A stretch of DNA of 51,915 nt from Streptomyces ossamyceticus (lineage in GTDB: Bacteria; Actinomycetota; Actinomycetes; Streptomycetales; Streptomycetaceae): assembly GCF_001418475.1 (NCBI RefSeq), contig NZ_LIQX01000370.1:1-51915 (forward strand). Reading direction: 5' to 3'. Below the pieces are notes generated by a model. That model made no database searches. It was not told the origin of the DNA and saw nothing but the letters and a program-made list of their open reading frames with translations. Both the position numbers and the translations under genes were made by a program. This document shows positions 24,973-32,766 of this stretch, in pieces; position 1 is the first letter of the stretch, and each line of letters begins with the position of its first letter.

Positions 24973-26301
24973 ATGCAGGCAGAACCGAAGAAATCGCTGG
25001 TGGGGGAGGAGTACGAGGTCGAGGTCGGCCCCGTCGCCCATGGTGGCCACTGCATCGCCCGTACGGCGGAGGGGCAGGTCCTCTTCGTCCGGCACACGCT
25101 GCCCGGTGAGCGCGTCGTCGCCCGGGTGACGGAAGGCGAGGAGGGCGCGCGCTTCCTGCGGGCCGACGCCGTCGAGGTGCTCGACGCGGCCAAGGACCGC
25201 ATCGAGGCACCCTGCCCCTACGCCGGCCCCGGCCGGTGCGGTGGCTGCGACTGGCAGCATGTGAAGCCGGGCGCGCAGCGCCGCTTCAAGGGCGAGGTCC
25301 TCGCCGAGCAGCTGCGGCGGCTCGCGGGCCTCACGCCCGAGGAGGCGGGCTGGGACGGCACGGTGATGCCGGCCGAGGGCGACAAGGTCCCGGCGGGCGA
25401 GGTCCCCGCGTGGCGCACGCGTGTGCAGTACGCGGTGGACGCCTCGGGGCGCGCGGGTCTGCGCCGCCATCGCTCCCACGAGGTCGAGCCGATCGACCAC
25501 TGCATGATCGCGGCGCCGGGCGTGAGCGAGCTGGGCATCGAGAAGCGGGACTGGTCCGGTATGGAGTCGGTCGACGCGATCGCGGCGACGGGTTCACAGG
25601 ACCGTCAGGTGATCCTCACGCCGAAGCCGGGGGCGCGGCTGCCGATCGTGGAACTGGACAAGCCGGTGTCGGTGATGCGGGTCGGGGAGAAGGACCGGGG
25701 TGTGCACCGTGTCCACGGGCGCCCCTTCGTCCGTGAGCGCGCCGACGACCGCACGTACCGGGTCGGGAGCGGCGGTTTCTGGCAGGTCCACCCCAAGGCC
25801 GCGGACACCCTCGTCAAGGCCGTCATGCAGGGCCTGCTGCCCCGCAAGGGCGACACCGCGCTCGACCTGTACTGCGGGGTCGGACTCTTCGCGGGCGCCC
25901 TCGCCGACCGGGTCGGCGAGAAGGGGGCCGTCCTCGGCATCGAGTCCGGCAAGCGGGCGGTCGAGGACGCGCGGCACAACCTCGCGGAGTTCGACCGCGT
26001 ACGGATCGAACTGGGCAAGGTCGAGGCGGTGCTGCCGCGCACCGGGATCACCGAGGTCGACCTCGTTGTCCTGGACCCGCCCCGCGCGGGCGCGGGCCGC
26101 AAGACGGTGGAGCACCTGTCCACGCTGGGCGCCCGCCGCATCGCGTACGTCGCCTGCGACCCCGCTGCGCTGGCCCGCGACCTGGGGTACTTCCGCGAGG
26201 GGGGGTATCGGGTGCGGATGCTGAGGGCGTTCGATCTGTTCCCGATGACGCATCATCTGGAGTGCGTGGCGATCCTTGAGCCGGCCGTAAAGGGATCCTG
26301 A
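24973..26301 (+). CDS. TRAM-domain, Fe-S, SAM-dependent RNA (uracil-C5) methyltransferase, RlmD/RumA-like
   Basis: 442 residues. N-terminal TRAM RNA-binding domain (about 10-65), then CPYAGPGRCGGCDWQ near residue 79, the cysteine set that in RlmD-like enzymes binds a [4Fe-4S] cluster, and a C-terminal Rossmann methyltransferase with LDLYCGVGLFAG (SAM site), VVLDPPRAGAG, and VACDPAALARDL, where Cys is the catalytic nucleophile. It methylates U in rRNA or tRNA; which one is not decidable here. ATG at 24973. It is the last clearly core gene before the accessory right half. Confidence 0.88.
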   Translation: MQAEPKKSLVGEEYEVEVGPVAHGGHCIARTAEGQVLFVRHTLPGERVVARVTEGEEGARFLRADAVEVLDAAKDRIEAPCPYAGPGRCGGCDWQHVKPGAQRRFKGEVLAEQLRRLAGLTPEEAGWDGTVMPAEGDKVPAGEVPAWRTRVQYAVDASGRAGLRRHRSHEVEPIDHCMIAAPGVSELGIEKRDWSGMESVDAIAATGSQDRQVILTPKPGARLPIVELDKPVSVMRVGEKDRGVHRVHGRPFVRERADDRTYRVGSGGFWQVHPKAADTLVKAVMQGLLPRKGDTALDLYCGVGLFAGALADRVGEKGAVLGIESGKRAVEDARHNLAEFDRVRIELGKVEAVLPRTGITEVDLVVLDPPRAGAGRKTVEHLSTLGARRIAYVACDPAALARDLGYFREGGYRVRMLRAFDLFPMTHHLECVAILEPAVKGS

Positions 26302-26508
26302 CCTGCGGTTCTGCGCATGCGCATGGTGTTCGGTGTGGGCGTTACGAGCGATATCGTGACGCTGAAATGACGCTCATTTGACGCTCGTTCTGATGAGGTG
26401 TCAGGCGGCTGCCCCCACCTGGCTCTGGCTCACCTTCGCCGGTTTCGCGCTCATGGCTGCCGTCTACGCCGTCAAGGGCGAATCCGTTGCTGTCGGCCAC
26501 CTGGACCG
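26302..26508. other. Intergenic sequence with a short hydrophobic open frame, possible gene remnant
   Basis: On the plus strand, from about 26398, the reading MRCQAAAPTWLWLTFAGFAL and what follows (to about 26530) forms one hydrophobic helix and then a polar tail. It has no ribosome site and overlaps the end of the GYD gene, so I treat it as a possible remnant of a membrane protein gene and not as a gene. Confidence 0.3.
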
Positions 26509-26835
26509 CTACGTGCCGGGGGCCCGGTACTGGACTTGCCCGGCTTTGCGCAAGGCATCCATGGTTTCGTCAATGCTCAGGAGAACGGTGGTCTCGAACG
26601 AGCTGAGTGCGCCGCCTCCGCTGATCGCCAGGGCGACCGCGGCCATGGAGACGTTGTCGGGGGCCTCCCACAAGTTATAGCCGTCGCGGGTGCCGAACGC
26701 GTACCAGAAGCCGTGCAGCTTGCCGCCGACGGACTCAATGTACGACTCAGCGGCCTTTGAGCGGTCCTCTGGGTGGCTGATGAGTCTCGCCCACGTCTCC
26801 GGCGTGTAGCTGAACCTTGATAGATAGAGCGGCAT
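26509..26835 (-). CDS. GYD domain protein
   Basis: 108 residues, ferredoxin-like small domain: MPLYLSRFSYTPETWARL at the start, then GKLHGFWYAFGTRDGYNLWEA, whose GTRDGY stretch corresponds to the GYD motif, and a C-terminal helix with ETMDALRKAG. GYD proteins are small stand-alone proteins of unknown role, often scattered in accessory DNA. AAAGGGAG lies upstream of two adjacent ATGs (26838 and 26835); the second has better spacing. It points towards the methyltransferase gene and has no obvious partner. Confidence 0.75.
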   Translation of the reverse strand: MPLYLSRFSYTPETWARLISHPEDRSKAAESYIESVGGKLHGFWYAFGTRDGYNLWEAPDNVSMAAVALAISGGGALSSFETTVLLSIDETMDALRKAGQVQYRAPGT

Positions 26836-26838
26836 CAT

Positions 26839-27194
26839 GTCTCCCTTTCGTCCCAGCAAGGGATGCCCCCGCAGGGGGAGATACGCCCGAGGCCGCGCGC
26901 ATCTCCCCCGAATGGCCGGAACGATGAGCGGCTCCGCCCGCATCGGACGGGTGTACCGGTCGGCAAGAGGCGAGGGTCTGCGTGTGTGGCGGGCGCGCAT
27001 GGCCTCCGGGCCGACCCCGGCGAAGTACGCAGCTTCAGGTGTCGCAGGAGGCGACCACCCGCAGGCCGCGTTCGAACCGATCCGCGGGCCGGAGCGGATG
27101 GCTCGCCGACATGCTCAGGATGCTGGAGTCGTACGACTGCTGCGCGCGACGCGGTGCCGCCTCGTCCCAGAGGCGCGGTGCGCGGACGCGGCGC
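26839..27194. other. Intergenic region without a supported gene
   Basis: 356 bases between the GYD gene and the end of the DUF389 gene. Only GC-driven open frames are present. It includes the GYD promoter side. Nothing else seen. Confidence 0.4.
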
Positions 27195-28196
27195 TCAGTC
27201 CCCTACCTCTCCGGCGTCGATGCGCCGCCCCCGCGAGGCGTCCACCACGACGGGAGTGCCGTCCGGGATGCGTCCCTCGAGCCGGTCGAGCAGGGACTTC
27301 ACCGGCGGCAGCTCTCCGGGGGCACGGACGTGGATGTACATGGTCCGGGACTGGGCGTCGACACTCGTGACGGTCGCGTCCGGTTCGTCGGCGAGCCATT
27401 GCCGCGCGGCGTCCCTGGTCCGGCCGGTCCACGCGTTGAGCAGCAGAGTGGCGACGGTGTCGGCCGTCAGCGGAACGAGCACGACGACGAAGAGCAGGGC
27501 CATCGCGGCGTACGTCCTGGGGGCGGGGCGCCCGGCCCTCTTGTCGGTCTCCGTGCCGTAACCGAGCGTGGCGAACACCACCATGCCGGCGCAGACCAGG
27601 GCGAAAAGGTTGGACACGAACAGTGCCACCGCGCCCAGCGCCAGCCATCCCGACAGCTTGCCCAGGCACACCCCCGCCACCACCAGGGGCGGGACGAGGG
27701 AGATGGCGATCGCGACTCCGGGCAGCACGGCGGCGACGTCACGGCGGGCCAGCGCGACCGCACCCGCCAGACCCGTCGCCAGGGCCGCGATCAGGTCCAT
27801 CAGGCCGGGCGACGTCCGGGACGAGATCTGGCTGTTGGACAGCAGGTCGTAGTCGCCGGGCAGGGCCACCGACATGACCATCCCGATCGCGATCACCAGC
27901 AGGCACGCCAGGAGGACGACCACTGCGGATCCGGTGCGGCGGCGCTGCACCGACCCGAGGGCGATGCCCATGATCGGCGTGGAGAGAGGCGCGATGATCA
28001 TGGCGCCGATCACGGTGGCCGTCGAATCCGTCAGCACCCCGCCGGCCGCGATGACCGCCGACAGCGTCAGCATCGTCCAGAACGCCGAACGCTTGGACGT
28101 GGTGTCCCCGGAGGACAGGATCAGATCCTCGGTCAGTTCGTCCAGCGAGCGGCGCTGAGAGGTCGGCAGCACACGGGCACGCACCTTGCTGATCAT
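27195..28196 (-). CDS. DUF389 family integral membrane protein
   Basis: 333 residues with about seven or eight membrane helices after a cytoplasmic N-terminus. The family signature is in ATVIGAMIIAPLSTPIMGIA (about 62-81) and later VAIAISLVPPLVVAGVCLG. The soluble C-terminus (about 255-333) has a small alpha/beta domain. DUF389 (TIGR00341-like) proteins are of unknown transport or regulatory role. ATG at 28196, chosen at the first conserved residues (MISKVRARVLPTSQRRS). It stands alone. Confidence 0.85.
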   Translation of the reverse strand: MISKVRARVLPTSQRRSLDELTEDLILSSGDTTSKRSAFWTMLTLSAVIAAGGVLTDSTATVIGAMIIAPLSTPIMGIALGSVQRRRTGSAVVVLLACLLVIAIGMVMSVALPGDYDLLSNSQISSRTSPGLMDLIAALATGLAGAVALARRDVAAVLPGVAIAISLVPPLVVAGVCLGKLSGWLALGAVALFVSNLFALVCAGMVVFATLGYGTETDKRAGRPAPRTYAAMALLFVVVLVPLTADTVATLLLNAWTGRTRDAARQWLADEPDATVTSVDAQSRTMYIHVRAPGELPPVKSLLDRLEGRIPDGTPVVVDASRGRRIDAGEVGD

Positions 28197-28791
28197 GGCT
28201 CCAAACAAACCACGATCAGCACGGGGGCCACGGGTAGGACACGGGCAGGGGCATGCGCAGGGCACGGCTGCCGATGCCCGGCACCGGACCGGCCCCGGTC
28301 CTCAGTGGAGGATCTTCATGGCGTACAGCACCCCGTGGGCGTCGGCGGAGTCGCCCACGGCCAGGCCCCGGCTGCGACGGTGTACGACCGGCCGCTGGTG
28401 ACGACGCCGGACTGCTCGGTCACCGCGGCGGTGTCGGGGCAGTACACCGTGTGCCCGTCCCGGCCGGCGGATGCCCGACGCGCATGATGGCCGGACTGCT
28501 GTGGCAGGGGCGCGCGCACTGATCATGCGCCGGTATGCCGACACCGACGCCGACTCGCACCGGCCCCAGAACGCGCCCTGCCCCTGCGGCGGCGGACGCA
28601 AGTGGGCCCACGGCCACGGCACGCCCGTAGCCACGAACACGGCGAGCAGGCCCGGAGGGCGGTGAGCGGCCCGGCGGGCGAAGGCGCCGGGCGCGCGTGC
28701 GTGGAGGTCGCGGCGCGGCGTACGGCTGTGCCGCGCCGGGCTCACGATCATTCCGCCTGCCGCGCGGGGCCACGTCGGTTCGCTCGGCTGC
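28197..28791. other. 595-base region of decayed coding sequence
   Basis: No intact gene. On the minus strand two overlapping frames look like one broken small gene: GRDGHTVYCPDTAAVTEQSG with SGRSYTVAAGAW in one frame, then VGDSADAHGVLYAMKILH up to the stop at 28302 in another, which requires a frameshift near 28365. On the plus strand 28525-28665 has a degenerate SEC-C-like motif (see that entry). I cannot name the broken minus-strand gene. Confidence 0.4.
28525..28665 (+). pseudogene. Possible short remnant with a degenerate SEC-C-like zinc motif
   Basis: 46 residues starting MRRYADTDADS and containing APCPCGGGRKWAHGHG. A true SEC-C motif is CPCGSGxKxKxCHG; here the third Cys is Gly, so zinc binding would be lost. 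There is no good ribosome site. It may be the torn end of a SEC-C-tailed protein or a coincidence. Confidence 0.25.
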
Positions 28792-29196
28792 TCAGCTTTC
28801 CGCCTCGCCTGCGGTGAGGCCGGCGAGGGCGGCGTCGAGGCGGCGGGTGGCCTCCTCGGCGATGGGGCGCAGGGTGTCGAGTTCGGCGAGGGCGACCATC
28901 GTGCCGGGGTCCAGAGCCTGTACGGCCGTGCGGTCGCCGTCGCGGCGGACGACGACGTTGCAGGGCAGCAGCAGGCCGACGGAACGGTCGGTGTCCAGCG
29001 CGCGGTGGGCGAGGGACGGGTTACAGGCGCCCAGGATGACGTAGTCCTCCATGTCGTGATCGAGCTTGGCCTTGAGGGTGGCGGTGACGTCGATCTCGGT
29101 GAGGATGCCGAAGCCCTGGGCGGCCAGAGCGTCGCGGGTGCGGGCGACGGCGGTGGCGAAGTCGATGTCGAGGCGCACTGTGCGGTCGTAGCGCAT
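28792..29196 (-). CDS. DUF302 domain protein
   Basis: 134 residues. The DUF302 fold is recognisable from RDALAAQGFGILTEIDVTAT, followed by LGACNPSLAHRALDTDRSVG, where the Cys-Asn-Pro turn is typical, and LLLPCNVVVR. DUF302 genes commonly accompany sulfur- and redox-related gene groups; the biochemical role is not known. The ATG at 29196 is divergent from the MBL-rhodanese pseudogene, and the 175-base gap holds operator boxes A and B, so it belongs to the sulfur regulon. Confidence 0.85.
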   Translation of the reverse strand: MRYDRTVRLDIDFATAVARTRDALAAQGFGILTEIDVTATLKAKLDHDMEDYVILGACNPSLAHRALDTDRSVGLLLPCNVVVRRDGDRTAVQALDPGTMVALAELDTLRPIAEEATRRLDAALAGLTAGEAES

Positions 29197-29296
29197 GGAC
29201 GGGACCCTTCTCGGTGGCTCGGGCGGGGCGGGACGAGTGTGCGGACCTGTGCGAGGCACTCGGACGAGGCATCCGGGGGTTTCCCGCCCCTGTAAA

Positions 29297-29310
29297 TACC
29301 CCCAGGGGTA
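29297..29310. promoter_or_regulatory. Operator box A, TACCCCCAGGGGTA
   Basis: Perfect inverted repeat TACCCC-CA-GGGGTA, CsoR/CstR-type. It lies 101 bases before the DUF302 start and 62 bases before the MBL-rhodanese start, so it can control both. Confidence 0.75.
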
Positions 29311-29331
29311 CCTGCGTTACCTTCGGAAGTA

Positions 29332-29345
29332 TACCCCCTGGGGTA
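29332..29345. promoter_or_regulatory. Operator box B, TACCCCCTGGGGTA
   Basis: Perfect inverted repeat TACCCC-CT-GGGGTA, 35 bases from box A start to start, 27 bases before the MBL-rhodanese GTG. Confidence 0.75.
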
Positions 29346-29371
29346 ATTGCTTCATCGGAAGGGAGCACAAC

Positions 29372-30721
29372 GTGTTCTTCGTCGACACGATCGAGGTGTC
29401 CGGGCTCGGCAACCGCGGCTATCTCGTCGGCGGTGAACGGACGGTCTTGGCGGTCGACCCACCACGCGACGTCGACCAGGTGATCGCGGCAGCCGCGCGG
29501 CACGGGGTACGGATCTCGCACGTGACCGAGACGCACGTGCACAACGACTACGTCACCGGCGGCCCGGAACTCGCCCGGATCGCGGGCGCGGCCTACCTCG
29601 TACCGGCCGGGGCGCGGGTGTCGTTCGAGCGGACACCCGTGCGCGACGGCGACGTCACGACCCTCGACACCGGCCTTGCGCTACGTGCGCTCACCACGCC
29701 CGGGCACACCCCGCACCACACCTCCTACGTGCTGGAGGCCAACGGCACGGCGGTCGCCGTGTTCACCGGCGGGTCCCTGCTCACCGGCACCGTCGGCCGG
29801 CCCGACCTGGTCGAACCGAGACTGACGGAGCGGCTGGCCCGTGCCCAGCACGCGTCCGCCCAGCGGCCGGCCGCCGGACTCCCGGACGACACCGCCGTAC
29901 TGCCCACGCACGGCTTCGGCAGCTTCTGCTCGTCCGCCCGGGCCGAGGGCCGCGACGCGACCATCGGCAAGGAGAAGGTGTCCAACGAGGCCCTCACCCG
30001 GGACGTCGACACCTTCGGCGCCGACCTGTTGGCCGGGCCCATGTGCCCGCCTACTACGCGCACATGGGCCCGGCCAATGCCGCCGGACCCGACCCCGTCG
30101 ACCTGACCCCGCCCGCCGTCGCCGATGCCGACGAGATCGCCGGGCGGCTGGACTCGGGGGAGTGGGTGGTCGATCTGCGCAACCGGGTCGCGTTCGCCGC
30201 CGGGCATGTCTGGCGGGTCCTTCAACTTCGAGGCGGAGGGGCAGCTCGCCACGTATCTGGCCTGGCTGATCCCGTGGGGCAAGCCGGTCACGCTGCTCGC
30301 CGAGTCGCCCGCGCAGCTTGCCGCCCCCCAGCGGGAGTTGGTCCGGGTGCGCATCGACCGCCCGGCCGCCGCGGCCACGGGCGGCCCGGCCGACTGGGTG
30401 CGTGAGGGCGAGGCACCGGCCTCCTTCCGGCGGGGTTCCTTCGCCGACCTCGCGGGGCGGGGCGCAGAGGTCGTCCTGGACGTGCGCCGGGCCTCGGAGC
30501 GGGTCGGCGGGTATGTCGAGGGATCGGTGCACATCCCGGTCCACACCCTGCACGGCCTCCTCGACGAGGTTCCTGAGGGCGAGGTCTGGGTGCACTGCGC
30601 GGGCGGTATGTGCGCCGCGATCGCCGCCTCCCTGCTGGACGCCTCGGGCCGTGACGTCATCGCCGTGGACGACTCCTTCGAGGAGGCCGAGAGGGCGGGA
30701 CTCGCCCTGCGGACTCCCTGA
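29372..30721 (+). pseudogene. MBL-fold persulfide dioxygenase-like / rhodanese fusion, broken by two frameshifts
   Basis: The GTG at 29372 has GGGAG upstream. The first frame gives an MBL domain with ETHVHNDYVTGG, TTPGHTPHH and LPTHGFGSFC, then leaves the frame at about 30031-30043 (a one-base loss), continues as VPAYYAHMGPANAAG in a second frame, and returns to the first frame by an extra T near 30211, giving SFNFEAEGQLATYLAWL and an active rhodanese loop VHCAGGMCAAIAAS. The metal-binding Asp found in the intact copies (TGDALF) is Gly here (TGGSLL, codon GGG at 29771). Loss of a ligand in addition to the frameshifts suggests real decay and not only read errors. Intact it would have about 450 residues. 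Confidence 0.75.
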
Positions 30722-30728
30722 CGACGTC

Positions 30729-30744
30729 GGCCTCCGTGGAGGCC
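30729..30744. repeat. Short hairpin GGCCTCC-GT-GGAGGCC
   Basis: Perfect 7-bp inverted repeat just after the broken MBL-rhodanese gene and 45 bases before the next rhodanese. It could attenuate transcription into the downstream genes. Confidence 0.4.
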
Positions 30745-30789
30745 GCCCCACCTTTCCCGACGACCGGCGAACAGGAGCCAGAAACCGAG

Positions 30790-31176
30790 ATGAGCATCTT
30801 CATACGGGTCCGGGGCTGTCCGGGACGCGTGAGTGTGCGGGAGGCGGCCACACGCACCGGGCACGACAACACGCAGAGCGGCGGTGACGCCGTTCTGCTC
30901 GACGTGCGCGAGTCCTACGAGTGGCAGGCGGGCCACGCCCCGCGCGCTGTGCACCTGTCCCTGTCGGCGCTGTTCGCCGGGGCGGGGCTGCCCCCGCACG
31001 CGCAGGCGCGACCCCTGATCGTGATCTGCCGCTCCGGCAACCGCTCCCGGCAGGCCGCAGAGCTGCTCGTCGCCCGCGGCTCTGAAGCCGTCGACGTGAT
31101 CGGCGGCATGCTGGACTGGGCCGAAGCGGGGTTGCCGGTGGTCGACATACGCGGACAGGACGGCATGGTCGCGTGA
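30790..31176 (+). CDS. Single-domain rhodanese sulfurtransferase
   Basis: 128 residues. One rhodanese domain: VLLDVRESYEWQAGHAPRAV, active loop ICRSGNRSRQAAE with the catalytic Cys, and DVIGGMLDWAEAGLPV. It transfers sulfane sulfur from persulfides in the cytoplasm. The N-terminal extension of about 35 residues has CPGR. The ATG at 30790 is preceded by ACAGGAGCC about 15 bases upstream. It overlaps the TauE gene by GTGA. The tail is DIRGQDGMVA. Part of the plus-strand unit behind boxes A/B. Confidence 0.88.
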   Translation: MSIFIRVRGCPGRVSVREAATRTGHDNTQSGGDAVLLDVRESYEWQAGHAPRAVHLSLSALFAGAGLPPHAQARPLIVICRSGNRSRQAAELLVARGSEAVDVIGGMLDWAEAGLPVVDIRGQDGMVA

Positions 31177-31912
31177 GCGCGCTCCTCCTCGCACTGGCCG
31201 CCGGGGCTGTGATCGGCCTGGCGCTCGGTGCGCTCGGGGGCGGCGGCAGTGTCCTGGCCGTTCCCGCGCTGATCTATCTGCTCGGATTCAGCCCGGTCGG
31301 GGCGACGACCGCGAGTCTGGTCATCGTCACCTCGGTCACCGCGCCGGTCGCGCATGCCCGTGACGGGCATGTGCGGTGGCGTACCGGGCTGCTGTTCACG
31401 GCGGCCGGGATCGGCCCGGCGATGCTCGGCGGCGCGCTCGCCGCGCGCGTCCCGCAGGCGGCGCTGACGGCGGCCTTCGCCCTGGTCGCGGGAGCGGCCG
31501 CCGTGCGCATGCTGAGGTCGCGGGCGGCCGCGGAGGGTGTGGTGACGGTGCGGCCGGGGCGCGCGGCGGCAGCCGGGGCCGGGCTCGGCGTGGTCACGGG
31601 AGTCCTCGGTGTCGGCGGCGGCTTTCTCGCCGTCCCGGCGCTGGTGGGGTGCTCGGCATGCGGATGCGCGACGCGGTGGGCACCAGCCCGCTGGTCATCA
31701 CCGTCAACTCGATCGCCGCGCCGGCGACCCGGGCCGACACGGTCGAGGCGTTGGACCGGGCTGTCGTCGGACCGTTCATCGGGGCCGCGATCCTCGGTGC
31801 CTGGGACGGCAGGCGGCTGGCCGGGAAGGTACCCGGGCCCTCGCTTCAGCGGATCTTCGCCCTCATGCTGCTGGCCGTGGCCGCCTTCATGCTGATCGAC
31901 GCGGCGGTGTGA
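31173..31912 (+). pseudogene. TauE/SafE-family sulfite/sulfur-anion exporter, frameshifted
   Basis: Membrane protein with about eight helices when both frames are joined. The first frame runs from GTG 31173 (ALLLALAAGAVIGLALGALG, the typical first repeat with GGGGS) through GVLGVGGGFLAVPALVG, then the frame is lost near 31644-31650 where one G seems to be missing from a G-run. The other frame continues VLGMRMRDAVGTSPLVITVN and ends FMLIDAAV at 31912. Joined length is about 246 residues, normal for the family. TauE/SafE proteins export sulfite or related anions, which fits removal of the sulfite made by persulfide dioxygenase. A homopolymer read error is possible. Confidence 0.8.
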
Positions 31913-31931
31913 GGCAGGCCGCGAGGCATGA

Positions 31932-32228
<297 letters not shown>

Positions 32229-32235
32229 TCACAAA

Positions 32236-32249
32236 TACCCCTATGGGTA
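32236..32249. promoter_or_regulatory. Operator box C, TACCCCTATGGGTA
   Basis: Part of a 16-base inverted repeat ATACCC-CTAT-GGGTAT at 32235-32250, 16 bases before the repressor start. Suggests autoregulation. Confidence 0.75.
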
Positions 32250-32343
32250 TTGTACCGTCCTCATGCGGGACGCCTTCGACCATTAAGGATCACACCTGCG
32301 ATGGCGAACGCCTCGAATCGATGCCGCGCTCACCCCCTGTGCG

Positions 32344-32715
32344 TCAGTGCGCTTCCGTCGATCCCGCGGTGGTCTTCCGGCGCACGTCGTCCATGTCGAC
32401 GGCGCGAATCCTCGCGATGAGTTCCTCCAGTGCCTGCGGTGGCAGTGCGCCGGGCTGCGAGTACAGGACGGTCCGGTCGCGGACGGCCATCAGGGTGGGG
32501 ATGGAGGAGATCTGGAAGGCTCCGGCGAGTTCGGGCTGGGCCTCGGTGTCGATTTTGCCGAAGACGATGTCCGGGTGGCGCTCGGACGCCTTGTCGTAGA
32601 CGGGGCCGAACATCCGGCACGGTCCGCACCAGGCGGCCCAGAAGTCGATCAGGAGGATGTCGGAGCCGGCGACGGTCTCGTGGAAGTTGTCCTTGGTCAG
32701 TTCGACGGTCGGCAT
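32344..32715 (-). CDS. trx: Thioredoxin
   Basis: 123 residues, classical thioredoxin fold with DFWAAWCGPCRMFGPVYD (active site WCGPC), then SSIPTLMAVRDRTVL (cis-Pro loop), and a C-terminal extension of about 15 residues (DDVRRKTTAGSTEAH). It reduces disulfides and, in this setting, can release sulfide from persulfidated proteins and rhodaneses. Located in the minus-strand series osmC - PLP enzyme - thioredoxin - repressor, with its own operator (box D) 23 bases upstream. Confidence 0.93.
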   Translation of the reverse strand: MPTVELTKDNFHETVAGSDILLIDFWAAWCGPCRMFGPVYDKASERHPDIVFGKIDTEAQPELAGAFQISSIPTLMAVRDRTVLYSQPGALPPQALEELIARIRAVDMDDVRRKTTAGSTEAH

Positions 32716-32737
32716 GGGCTTTTCCTCTGCTCGGATA

Positions 32738-32751
32738 TACCCGGTGGGGTA
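32738..32751. promoter_or_regulatory. Operator box D, TACCCGGTGGGGTA
   Basis: TACCCG-GT-GGGGTA, one base from the perfect box; it lies just upstream of the thioredoxin gene. Confidence 0.7.
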
Positions 32752-32766
32752 TGTGACTCCGTTGGT

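Noticed and set aside
26982..28487. A 501-residue plus-strand open frame
   Set aside because: It lies opposite to the DUF389 gene and has a biased His/Arg/Gly/Gln composition, typical of GC-driven shadow frames.
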